From Boesenbergia rotunda (taxonomy: Eukaryota > Streptophyta > Magnoliopsida > Zingiberales > Zingiberaceae): a stretch of 64,000 nucleotides of DNA. A model generated the notes under the pieces. The model was not told where the DNA came from and searched no databases. It worked only from the letters and a program-made list of their open reading frames with translations. Every line of letters begins with the position of its first letter. The stretch's first letter is position 1. The position numbers were made by a program, and so were the translations under genes. Below, one piece after another: positions 11,753 through 21,323 of the stretch. The DNA lies in contig JAGFNQ010002317.1 of the NCBI GenBank assembly GCA_024364735.1, positions 269,405 through 333,404 on the forward strand, given 5' to 3'.

Positions 11753-11947
11753 TATTGGAACTTGGATGGCTAGAGAGGGGGGGTGAATACAGTCAGACAC
11801 TTAAACTTTAGCACTATCAATTTTCTACACCTCAAATGTTAGTAGCACAGCGAAAGCTAAAGGAAAACAGAGTATGCAGAAATAAACCCTAAGCTAAGCA
11901 CAAATGCAAAATGCTAACAAGAGGATTTACAAGGTTCGGGGATAACT
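11753..11947 (-). repeat. 5' LTR fragment of C1
   Basis: The 195 bp match 3291-3485, with one change in the terminal dinucleotide (TG to TA on the plus strand). The LTR is cut at 11947/11948 by the start of element B1, and its remainder is not found on the far side of B1. Confidence 0.85.
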
Positions 11948-12877
11948 TGTTGGAGCAATCAGCCCTAAGATGATCCGGAGTGACCATAGGTTTTGATGTT
12001 TGGGCAAAGGGTTTAAGTTAGGTTTTCCCTTGTATTCGTATATGTGTATGTTGAGTGTGCAGGTTGTACAGGTTACACATATAGACTTGACTGGACGGCC
12101 TCGGTATGGTGAAGGATGGCATGGAGGCAAGCTGGAGGCTTGCGTACGCATCCGAGGGACTTTGGTGAGAAGGGACGATGAGCTGAGGGGCGCGGACTTC
12201 GAGGCATGCGTGAAGGATGGCATGGAGGCAAGCTGGAGGCTTGCGTGCATCCGAGGGACGGGAGCCGAAGATGAAGAGGGTGCGAAGGCAATAATCGAGG
12301 CTGCGGATGAGGAGTCAGTCGAGTCGTGAGGATCGAGTGTTGTGTGAATGTACTCGGGAAGGGAATCAGCTGGGGACTAGTCGACTACTCTGGGAGCAGT
12401 CGACTGGTAGGTGGCTGGTGAGTTGGCTAAAATTCGAACGTTGGGGTACAACGGTCGAATTTGGCTGGCACCAGTCAATTGCCCTTGGAGCAGTCGACTG
12501 GTAGCGAGGGTTTCAGCCTGAGTCCTATTTAAAGAGGACTTCGTGGGGGCTAAGATTTTTGACGAATCTTACTTGGCTAAGGCAAGGTAGTAGTCTTGTG
12601 TGCTCAGGAAAGTGTTTGGTGATTGTGGAGAGGTTTCTCCACCCACAAGGAGCAATACGTTCTAGCCAGAGGTTATCCGGGGATTGATCCACCGACGGAT
12701 TGTTGGATTAGTCATCCGACCGGGGGTGGATACCAACTAAAATCGCCGTGTTAGCATTGGTTAGTGATTTTATTATTGTTTTACTATTATTTCCGCTGTG
12801 CAAACTAACAGTGTAGGAACAAGAATTCAGCGAAACTCTATTCACCCCCCTCTAGCGTACTGACAAACGGTCTATCA
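11948..12877 (+). repeat. 5' LTR of B1, 930 bp
   Basis: It starts TGTTGGAGCAATC and ends at GGTCTATCA, two bases before the primer site. It contains a roughly 95-bp internal duplication of the block 'ggcatggaggcaagctggag' (12120 and 12221), two GTCGAC dyad pairs (12378-12410, 12470-12503) and a TATTTAAAG promoter-like box. Confidence 0.88.
12526..12533 (+). promoter_or_regulatory. TATA-like box in LTR B1
   Basis: TATTTAAA lies inside a short inverted repeat (AGTCCTATTTAAAGAGGACT). The same box occurs at equal places in the other B LTRs (near 16814, 41412, 52035), and 59968 has a variant. It is probably the retrotransposon promoter core. Confidence 0.6.
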
Positions 12878-12879
12878 AT

Positions 12880-12891
12880 TGGTATCAGAGC
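12880..12891 (+). other. B1 primer binding site (tRNA-iMet)
   Basis: TGGTATCAGAGC begins two bases after the 5' LTR. Confidence 0.93.
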
Positions 12892-12949
12892 AAGGACTGC
12901 TCTTGATCGGACTAACCGCCGAGAGAGTACACGCTAGAGGAGAAGAACG

Positions 12950-14391
12950 ATGGAAGACAAACTTGGGGACAACATCTACACTCCGCCGGCCTATGACCAT
13001 GAAGACTTCGGGTATTGGAAGTCACGGATGGAGACGTGGTTCGCGATGGAGTGGGAACAAATGATTACGCTTGAAGAGCCATATGAGACTCCAAAGGATA
13101 AGCACGGGAAGAGGCTTAGGCCTAGATATTGGAGTCAAGAACAACAAGATCTTTCTAGAGCAAACGAAAAGGTAATTAGTGTTTTAAGCAATGTTTTGCC
13201 TAACAATATTTTGAGTTGTGTAGGAAAATACGAAAATGCGCACGACCTATGGAAAAAGATAAAAGAATATCATGAAAATCCTACACAAATTCAAAAGCCC
13301 GAAGAAGTAAGTTCAAGTGAAGAAGAGGAAAAAGAAAAAGAATCATCTACATCATCAAGTGAAATGGAAGAAGTGTCAACTTCTTCAAGTGAGGAGGAGG
13401 AGCTAAGTGAAAGATCATCAACCTCCTCAAGAGAAGAAGAAGAGGCATCAATTTCAAGAATTGAGGGGGAGGAGAGACCCTCATCTACACATGATCAAGA
13501 GGAAGCTTCCACATCATCCGAGGTTGAAGAAGAAGAAGTCAACCTAGTCTCCACCTCCACCTCCACCAAAGCCAAGAGAAGGACAGCATTACATGCTTTG
13601 GGTGTAATGAAAAGGGGCACTACAAGGACAAGTGCCCGAAAGGTAAAAAGGAGGTAAAATCTACACTTATTTCAAGTTCTTTAAACTCTAACATAAAGTG
13701 TAGGATTGGAGAAACCCAAGAGAAGAAGAGGAGGATTCGATGCTTCACGTGTGGTGAGCTTGGGCACTACCACACCAAGTGCCCAAGGAAGAAAGAGCTA
13801 AAGAAAATGCAGCACCTAAGGAGATGGGAAAAAGAAGAAAGAAAGAAGAGAAGAAGCCCACATCAAGGAGGGACTACAAGGGTAAGGGAGGTAATTCCTA
13901 ACCCTAGATTAAATTGTTATTCATATTTAAGTTCCTCCATGAATGCTAAGAATCATGCCNNNNNNNNNNNNNNNNNNNNNNNNNNNNNNNNNNNNNNNNN
14001 NNNNNNNNNNNNNNNNNNNNNNNNNNNNNNNNNNNNNNNNNNNNNNNNNNNNNNNNNNNNNNNNNNNNNNNNNNNNNNNNNNNNNNNNNNNNNNNNNNNN
14101 NNNTTATGATAGATCGGGACTTACCGATCTAAGACCTCCAAGGGCAATGGAAAGAAGCATGTTGGGAAAACATACAATCTTAGTAAGGAGGGAAAGTCCA
14201 AGGATGACAAGGGAATGCCATCCAAGGGTAAAAAGAGTGACCGAACCAAGGACAAGATGTCCAAGGTTAAAAAGGTCAATTTTGTAGATCATGAGTCACC
14301 GGTGGCATACCGGTGTGGCCTAGTGTGGATGGAGTCACCTATGGAGGTGGCTAAGGCTAGGAGCTCTAGGAGCCTTTGGGGTCCATGGTAA
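12950..14391 (+). pseudogene. B1 gag with two zinc knuckles, frameshifted and gapped
   Basis: It starts with MEDKLGD, shared with B5 at 52461. The N-terminal part has the gag core motifs (EDFGYWKSRMETW; NAHDLWKKIKEYHENP), followed by a long Ser/Glu-rich linker. A frameshift near 13575 puts both CX2CX4HX4C knuckles (CFGCNEKGHYKDKC near 13595, CFTCGELGHYHTKC near 13740) in another frame than the N-terminus. The open frame then runs into the N gap. After the gap the C-terminal part is again recognisable and ends LWGPW-stop at 14391, the same end as in B5. By comparison with B5, about 370 bp should lie where the gap has 144 Ns. Confidence 0.85.
13960..14103. other. Assembly gap, 144 N
   Basis: A run of 144 Ns lies inside B1 gag. 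The corresponding stretch in B5 (about 53400-53772) is about 370 bp, so the gap length does not match a simple B copy. Confidence 0.99.
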
Positions 14392-16236
14392 ATGGATCTC
14401 AAAAGTTTTTCTCCCAAGGAATTGGATGAAACGTGCCAAATAGGATTGGGAGACTTGGGTAAGTCTTAATTCTAAGTTTTGGCACACTAAAAAGGGGATG
14501 TAGGGAGAAAAAGAGTGGAAATGGTATTATAATTGAAAGAAATTGGGCTTAATGTGAGAATACCATGTAACTTGATGCTACTAATGGATTATGAATGAGT
14601 ATGGGAAGAAGCATCAAGATGAGGCCGAAATTAGAACTTTGGGCTAAGGTTTTAATGATACACTTTAGGATAAGTGGAGTTTCATGCCAATCTTGGGATC
14701 CGGAGTACATTTATCTGGAAACGTATTTTTCCCAAGTGGATATTGGCTTCACAAGTCTCACCACAAAATTTCAGAATTTTTGGAGATTTGTAGAATTTTT
14801 AGGACATTTTTGAATTTCGGCCTGAAAACTTGAAAATCAGGTATCAGTCGACTGCCCTGGGGGCAGTCGACTGGTAAGAGCCTGGAAACTCTCTGTGAGT
14901 TTTGGCAGTTGACTGCCATTTGGACAGACGACTGAGGGTCTGGGCAGAGTGTTAATAAGTGATTTCTGAATGGTTTTTCAGAAACACTTGGAATTATGGA
15001 TGAACCTTAGAGTTGAGGACAATTCCTTGTGTCAATTTGAAAGGGTTAGAAGAGGCAAACACAAGGAATAATGACTTAATTTCAAAATGCCAAATCGTTT
15101 AAGGAACTTAGATGTGTACCAAAAGTCAAGCACACTTGATATTTCCATGATATCATATTTTTCTAGGATAGGGTATATCCTAGCAAGTGTGTTTGCAAAC
15201 TTTAGAGTTTTTAGACTTTTGTTGAGTTCTTATTGACACTAGGGATAAGGGTGCTTTGGGAGCAAGCCTTTAATAGTGTTCAAAGGGAAAAGAACTTGGG
15301 TGTTGGGTTGGGAAGAACCTATCTTGGTGTTAGGAGGTTAAGTTGGGTAGAACTTAGACCTTCAAAAATGAAAATGGGAGAAGGCATGGGTAAAGGGGGA
15401 GGTTGCCTCCTAGTTGTCTTGATTTTCATTTTGAAATTTTTGGGTTTTGTGTCAAACTTGGGAATGGTGATAGATACATGGGTAGATGTATTTTTCCTAA
15501 GTAGGTATAGGTACCACAATGTTCTCCACGAAATTTGGGAATTTTTGGAGATTTGTGGAATTTCTGGCGCAATTCTGAATTTGGCCAGAAAAGACTGAAA
15601 TCAGAGTATCAGTCGACTGCCCTGGGGGCAGTCGACTGGTCAGGGGTGGTGTGGGTATCCAGCAGCTGACTTTGGTCCAAATGATAAGAAACAAGTGTAC
15701 GGGGGTTTAGTATACTGTGTTTAGCATCATTGGGGATTAAAAGAACCAATAAATTGGGATATTATTGGGGTCTTTTTGATGTATGGCAAAGGGGGAGAAA
15801 TGTTGGGTTTAAGTTGGGAAACCAAACATTCCTTTGCTAAAAACCCTAGGTTTTAGGGTGAGCTGAGATTAAGGGGGAGCATGGTTGCTCCATTCTTGGC
15901 ATAAGGGGAACCTTGGAAAGGTTCTTAAAAAGCCTTTGTAAGTCAAATGTAGGGGGAGCTTGGGAGAAGCTTTAAAAATCCCGTTTTGGTAAAAGTCCTA
16001 GCTTGGAGGGCTAGGTGTTGGAAAATCCTAACTTGGAGGGTTAGGTGGCGAAAATCCTAACTTGGAGGGTTAGGTGGTGAAAATCCTAACTTGGAAGGTT
16101 AGGTGTGGTGTGGGATGCCTTGGGATAGGATCCAGTTATGCATTGCATATGCGTTCATTTAGCATGGTTTTTGCTATTTACTACTATCTTGCTTTCCTAA
16201 CTTAAACGGATTGCCAAACATCAAAAAGAGGGATAT
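14392..16236 (+). other. B1 3' noncoding region
   Basis: No pol-like frame is present. Visible signals are GTCGAC dyads at 14845-14875, 14905-14932 and 15610-15640; GGGGGAG tracts near 15793, 15874 and 15950; four CCTARC-TTGGAGG hairpins at 16006-16105; and a purine tract (AAAAAGAGGGATAT) directly before the 3' LTR. Two similar halves occur, 14640-14880 and 15400-15640, each with 'tttcccaagt/ttcctaagt' followed by a GTCGAC dyad, which suggests an old internal duplication. Confidence 0.75.
16006..16105 (+). repeat. Four CCTARC-TTGGAGG-GYTAGG hairpins
   Basis: One CCTAGC/GCTAGG unit and three CCTAAC/GTTAGG units have loops TTGGAGG or TTGGAAG. They are the same hairpins as in the family C LTRs but here lie in the 3' interior of a family B element. 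Confidence 0.85.
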
Positions 16237-17155
16237 TGTTGGAGCAATCGACCCCAAGATGGTCCGGAGTGACCATGGGTTTTGATGTTTGGGCAAAGGG
16301 TTTAAGTTAGGTTTACCCTTGTATTTGATATGCGTATGTTGAGTGTGCAGGTTGTACAGGTTACGCATATGGACCTGACTGGACGGCCTCAGTACGGTGA
16401 AGGATGGCATGGAGGCTAGCTGGAGGCTGGCGTGCGCATCTGAGGGACCATGGAGTGCAGGGACGATGAGATGATTGGTGCGGACTTCGAGGCGTACGTG
16501 AAGGGTGACATGGAGGCAAGCTGGAAGCTTGCGTGCGCATCCGAGGGACGAGGGCTGAAGATGAAGAGGGCGCGAAGGTAACAGTCGAGGCTGCGGAGGA
16601 GGAGTCAGTCGAGTCGTGAGGGTCGAGTGCTGTGTGAATGTACTCAGGAAGGGTTTCAGCTAGGGACCAGTCGACTGCCCTGGGGGCAGTCGACTGGTAG
16701 GTGGCTGGTGAGCTGGCAAATTCGAACGTTAGGGGTGTCAACAGTCGAATTTGGCTGGCACCAGTCGACTGCCCTGGGGGCAGTCGACTGGTATCAAGAA
16801 ATCAGCCCCGAGTCCTATTTAAAGAGGACTTCGTGGTGGCTGAGTTTCTTGACGAAACTTGTCTTGGTTAAGGACAAGTTAGTAGTCTTCGTGTCCAGAG
16901 CTTTGGTTGGTGTTGTGGTGAGGTTTCTCCACCCACAAGGAGCGACACGTTCTAGCCGGAGGTTATCCGGGGTTTGATCCGCCGAAGGATTGTTGGATTA
17001 GTCACCCAGCCGGGGTGGATACCAACTAAATACGGTTTGTTAGAGTTGTTTTGTTTGTTTTTGTTTATTCCGCTATGCTACTAACAACGCAGGAACAAGG
17101 GGGTTCGAAAAATCTCTATTCACCCCCCCTCTAGTGTACGACATCGATCCTAACA
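16237..17155 (+). repeat. 3' LTR of B1, 919 bp
   Basis: It starts TGTTGGAGCAATCG and ends GATCCTAACA. It is collinear with 11948-12877 with many small differences, most of all in the last 30 bp. It has GTCGAC dyad pairs at 16667-16700 and 16762-16794. Confidence 0.88.
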
Positions 17156-18168
17156 GCTTCTTCTTCTTCTTCTGATGAAGATTCATCCCAGGTTGCTTGG
17201 AGTGCTTTCTTTCTTCTTGTCTTTTTTGTTCTTCTTTAGGTTTGGACACTCCGTCTTGTAGTGGCCCTTCTTCTTGCACTCGTAGCAGGTCACGTTGGGC
17301 TTGTTTTTGTCACTTGCGGGTTCAGCTGGTTCGTCCCTTCTTCGGCTTGTTTTCCGTTTGTTGGCTTGGTTCTTCAATTTTTTATAGTAGCTTCGGGCCA
17401 ATCGGACCAGCTCAGATCGATCTCCTTCTTCGTCTTCTGCGTCTGAGTCTGAGTTAGACTCGGGTTCAGGTTGAGGTTTCTTCTTTGTCGATCTTCCAGT
17501 TTTTCCTGCAACAAAGGCAATACCTTTCTCGGCCATATTGCAGTTAGTCTGTTCATGAAGTTCTAACTCAGAAAACAATTCATCTAATTTAATTTTTGAG
17601 AGATCCCTTGAAACCTTGTATGCATCTACCATAGATGCCCACAAGGTATTTCCAGGGAAAGCATTTAGGGCATAGCTTATTAGGTCACGGTTTTCGACCT
17701 TGTGACCTATAGTGTGAAGACCGTTCATCAATTCTTCGATTCGTGCGTGGAGTTGGGCTGTCGTTTCATTGTCGGCCATCTTGATGGTGTACAGTTTGTT
17801 TAGGAGCAGATCTCTCTTACTGATCCGAGTGTCTGTGTTCCTTCGTGCAGCTCGATCAATTTTGCCCACAGCTCCTTGGCACTGTTGAAGGGGCCCACCC
17901 GGTTCAGCTCCTCTTTTGTTAAACCGCATTGTAGGGTCTGAGTTGCCTTTGCATCGGCTTTTATTTTGCGCTTCAAAGCGGTGTCCCATTCTGAGTAGCT
18001 TTGAGGTAGTCCTTTAGGATTTGTGGGAATCTCCAGTCCGGACTGGATGATAATCCACATGTCCACCTGAGTTTTCAGGTGGACCTCCATTCGACTTTTC
18101 CAGTAAGAAAAGTCTTCTCCACTGAAAAGTGGAGGTCTGGCAGTGCTGAATCCTTCTTGCATGACCAT
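17156..18168 (-). pseudogene. A2 gag, frameshifted and 3'-truncated
   Basis: The start ATG is at 18168, with MVMQEGFSTARPP as in A4 (30377). It has the gag core of PF14223 type, with LHEGT and then, after a frameshift near 17830, DARISKRDLL-like sequence and VENRDLISYALNAFP. A Lys/Ser/Glu-rich linker precedes one CCHC knuckle (CYECKKKGHYKTEC, near 17255-17295). A second frameshift near 17215 and truncation at 17156 end it. No pol is visible. Confidence 0.87.
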
Positions 18169-18388
18169 TTAATCTGAAAAGATAACTAACAAAAAGAATT
18201 TTCCAAGACTTGGTCTTGGATTAGTAGTGCGGGATTAGGAAAATAAAATATCGAGGGGTGTTGCACCAACCTCGATTAACGAAAGAAATTCGAACGAAAA
18301 ATTTAGAAGAAATTCGAACAAAAATAAATAAATAAATAAAAATCCAAAAATTTTCAAACTGGTGGTTGCACCTAGTTTGAACTTCCCC

Positions 18389-18400
18389 GCTCTGATACCA
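18389..18400 (-). other. A2 primer binding site (tRNA-iMet)
   Basis: The plus strand reads GCTCTGATACCA, two bases from the LTR start at 18403. Confidence 0.93.
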
Positions 18401-18402
18401 CT

Positions 18403-19849
18403 TGTTGGATCGAGAGAACCGATAGAGGGGGTGAATATTGGAAATCGTTCAGATTTATGGAAAAAGAAATTGCACAGCGGAAGATAAAAGCAAACACGCG
18501 AACATAGTAATTTTTACTTGGTTCGGAGCCTAGGTCGACTCTTACTCCAAGGCCCACGGTCGTTGACCGTTTACTTTGGGCAATTCTATATGAGGCGCAA
18601 TAATAGTTTACAAAGATTGATTTACAAATACAGCACAGTAATCAATTAAAAAGAGGCTCTTCTTTTACCGACGTCCGATGTAGGTTGTCTTTTTCGGAGC
18701 AGCGGGACGTCGTCGGCTCGAGTTGGAAGGTTTCCGGAGCGAGGTGCGAGAGCAGAAGAGCGTAGAAGCGTTGATTGAAAGTGTTGCTTAGCCTTGGGGT
18801 CGAGGGCCCTTTATATAGGGTCTGGGGGCGCCCGGGACGGCTGGGGCGCCCCCCCACGTGGCGGTCGATCCGTCTTCAGCTCGTTCAACATCTGATCCCT
18901 TCAAAATCGGGATCAGGTTTGACCGGGGCACCCGGAGCGCTCGGGGCGCCCGGAGCCCTCGGGGCGCCCGCAATGACCGGGTCAAACCTTCATCCTCTTG
19001 GTTTCGCGAGGGTGTGCTTCGGCAGCTGGCACTGGGGGCGCCCGCGACAGGCGGGGCGCCCGCGACAGGCAGGTCGCCCGGAGCATCCGGGGCGCTCGGA
19101 GCATCCTGCTGACTTGGGTTGACCTTGGGGGCGCCCGGAACATCCGGGGCACCCTGCTCAGCTTCTGCCTCACTCCTTTGAGGCTCTCTGAGCTGCAGAT
19201 ACTCAGTCCTTCGGTCTTGCATCCAGGGTTAGTCCAAAAAGCAGTATTATATTATTTTATACAACCTTAGCTGTCTTGGTTCTGACTTTGGGTCTCCAGA
19301 ATGGAACCCTAGGTCGAACCGACGCCTACTGTTCCCTCGACGGGGAACGGTCCTCACCTACTCCTCTCGAGAGAATGTACCTGATGCCAACCGCTCCATT
19401 GGTTGGACTTTTGCCTGGCGGTCCTTTGCCAGGTCTTAGATGCCGAGCTGTCCTTCGCCCGGTGCCTAGCATTCCTTCGCTAGGGCTTCAGTCCCAAGTT
19501 ATCCTTCGCCTGGCGCCTAGCATTCCTTCGCTAGGGCTTTTCACTCTGGCATTCCTTCGCCAGGGCCTAGCAGTCCTTCGCTAGGGCTTTTCACTTTGGC
19601 ATTCCTTCGCCAGTGCCTAGCAGTCCTTCGCTAGGGCTTTTCACTCTGGCATTCCTTCGCCAGTGCCTAGCAGTCCTTCGCTAGGGCTTTTCACTTTGGT
19701 ATTCCTTCGCCAGTGCCTAGCAGTCCTTCGCTAGGGCTTTTTACTCTGCACACTCAAGTGACATGTTAGATAACAAGTAAGACTTAACTTTTGAACCCTG
19801 TTGCCATTATCAAAACACAGGTTTGACTTTGGTGCTTTCTGCACCAACA
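18403..19849 (-). repeat. 5' LTR of A2, 1447 bp
   Basis: On the plus strand it starts TGTTGGATCGAGAG and ends CTGCACCAACA. It contains GGGCGCCC dyads at 18827-19135, the TATA region near 18810 (minus strand) and the GAAGG-loop hairpin array at 19395-19742. Long ORFs inside (18788-19222, 19276-19584) are products of these repeats, not genes. Confidence 0.9.
19395..19742 (-). repeat. GAAGG-loop hairpin array in LTR A2
   Basis: Tandem units alternate, on the minus strand, between CCTAGC-loop-GCTAGG and CTGGC-loop-GCCAG stems with a GAAGGA(C/A)T-type loop. Four nearly identical units at 19540-19742 repeat every 49-50 bp. Confidence 0.85.
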
Positions 19850-20422
19850 CAGAGGGATCAGCCGAGACTTTGTGGACTCTCGGCTAAATATTCTATGCTA
19901 GCCTGGATCGGTCCCCGGACCGATCTGGCACATTAGAGTGATCGGTCCAGAGACCGATCAGGAGGGCATCTCGAAAATCATCTGACCCTACTGTTCACTT
20001 CCTGATTGATCAGCCGATCGATCAGGAGTCTGCCTGATCGGTCTCTCGACCGATCAGGACCAGGCCAGTCCGATCAGGCCAGAGCCTGATCGGTCTGGAC
20101 GCTATTAGATCGAACGATGATCCATTCAACTGCATTAAAGTGCGGTTGGTGGACCGATCCACCAACCGTTTTAATCACGATTCTTTTCTACTCCTAAGCC
20201 CTAGCCGACCAAAACCCCTCAGCGCCGAACCCTCTTCCTCCTCACTTGCGCATGCGATCTCTTTCTTCCTTGCTGTGCAATCTTCTCTGCGAGTGCGGTC
20301 ATCTCCTTCTATGCAAGAACTCTTGTCTTTGCTGTTGGTGGTGTTAGCAACTGCTAGCTTGCGACCCTCCCTTACGCAAGGTTCAGAAAGGAGTTTACTC
20401 TCAACCTTCAAGAACTTCTTCC
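19850..20422 (+). promoter_or_regulatory. Dyad region and leader upstream of the C2 third ORF
   Basis: The stretch holds GATCGGTC/GACCGATC hairpins at 19908-20100 and a 'ggttggtgga...ccaaccg' dyad at 20145-20170. A leader of plant 5'-UTR character follows ('aagccctagcc', pyrimidine-rich). It matches the minus-strand stretch 5885-6425 of C1, so it belongs to family C and was not newly picked up. It may hold a promoter or splice acceptor for the third ORF, but neither is proven by sequence alone. Confidence 0.5.
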
Positions 20423-20433
20423 ATGGCACCTAA

Positions 20434-20797
20434 GTAAGTTTTCTTTGGTTAGTTTTCTTCTCGACTCAGTTCATAGATTATGTATTTGAGTCTAACCATG
20501 TTTTGGTGTGTTTTGGCCGTGACCTTTGTTTTGACCGTGACCCTTGTTTTGGCCGTGACCCATTGTTGTTATGTCATACCTTTGTCTAAACGTCTTATCC
20601 TATGATTATCACTCTATGATCAAATCTTGATTGATTTTTGGTTAAATTCTTATCTTGACTATGTCATGATTATGTTCACTGATTGGGTCTTACCTTGTCT
20701 TGATCAATTTGATCTAATCTTATTCTTGTGATTGGTGTCATGATGTGGTTTACCTATCTTGATCAAATCCACTGTCATGACCTATTCCAATCCTTAG
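20434..20797 (+). other. Probable spliceosomal intron of the C2 third ORF, 364 bp
   Basis: The donor GTAAGT is at 20434-20439 and the acceptor CTTAG ends at 20797. The interior is T-rich and includes branch-site-like CTGAT/CTAAT motifs. Removing it joins codon 4 in frame to a Lys/Ser-rich stretch that reads straight into the conserved domain, while without splicing TAA follows codon 4. Confidence 0.75.
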
Positions 20798-21323
20798 GAA
20801 ATCATCAAAGGGCAAAGAAGCCGTTGAGGGCAGCTCAAAGGGGAAACCCCCTTCATCATCTACCCCTCTTTCAAGGCCTCCACCACCTCCACATACTAGA
20901 TTTCAGAATATTACTTTGGCTCTAAACTTCCAATGGCACAATTTCAAACTCATGCCATGTCGAACTGTAGACCAAACTTTTATATACGAACATTGTCCAA
21001 CAGTTCGACAAAGTATTGAATATTATAATCTTCAACCCATTCTGTACCATGAGAGGCCAATCAACCTTGATTTGGTCTCTGAATTCTATAACAACATGGT
21101 CAGTGGGGAGGGTACGGGGCGGAAAACCCGTGTTGCCAGTATCGACCTTGACTTTAGTCTATCTATTTTCACTGATTTCCTTGGCTATCGTCGGTCAGAG
21201 TCTCATTTTTCTCTATACCCTTATCCTCCTAATCCTCTTCCGGTTCCCTTTAATGGAGTCACTCCTGATTCCATCTACGAGTACTTTCTAGGTCATCCCA
21301 GGGCAAGGGGTTCCGGTGAGTGC

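Larger units (their letters stand above)
3291..11947 (-). mobile_element. Family C Sirevirus-type Ty1/copia element C1 (5' LTR truncated)
   Basis: Read on the minus strand, the element runs: 5' LTR fragment (11947-11753), initiator tRNA-Met primer site (11750-11739), gag (11694-10387), protease and integrase, reverse transcriptase and RNase H (ending at 6962), a 1.5-kb 3' noncoding region, a purine tract and the 3' LTR (5455-3291). The domain order PR-INT-RT-RH is that of Ty1/copia. The 5' LTR is cut after 195 bp by element B1. Several stops and one frameshift show the copy is dead. It lacks the third ORF seen in its relative C2. Confidence 0.9.
11948..17155 (+). mobile_element. Family B gag-only element B1
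   Basis: Two LTRs (11948-12877 and 16237-17155) in the same orientation flank a 3.36-kb interior with a primer site, a gag gene and a 1.8-kb noncoding tail, but no protease, integrase or reverse transcriptase. This fits the non-autonomous TR-GAG type of plant LTR element. No 5-bp target duplication is present (TAACT before, GCTTC after). The left flank is a family C LTR while the right flank is family A gag, and an assembly gap lies inside, so the two halves may come from different insertions. Confidence 0.85.
17156..19849 (-). mobile_element. Family A element A2, 5' part only
   Basis: Read on the minus strand it has a 5' LTR (19849-18403), a primer site, and gag that stops abruptly at 17156 where the B1 3' LTR begins. 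The rest of the element is absent. Its right neighbour is the 3' region of family C element C2. Confidence 0.87.

Noticed and set aside
13807..14287. ORFs running through the N gap
   Set aside because: The Ns hide stops, and the gag frame after the gap is not the frame called open through the gap.
18788..19222. Gly/Pro/Ala-rich ORFs over the GGGCGCCC dyads (also 30925-31428, 39629-39970)
   Set aside because: They are compositional by-products of GC-rich palindromes inside LTRs, open in several frames at once.
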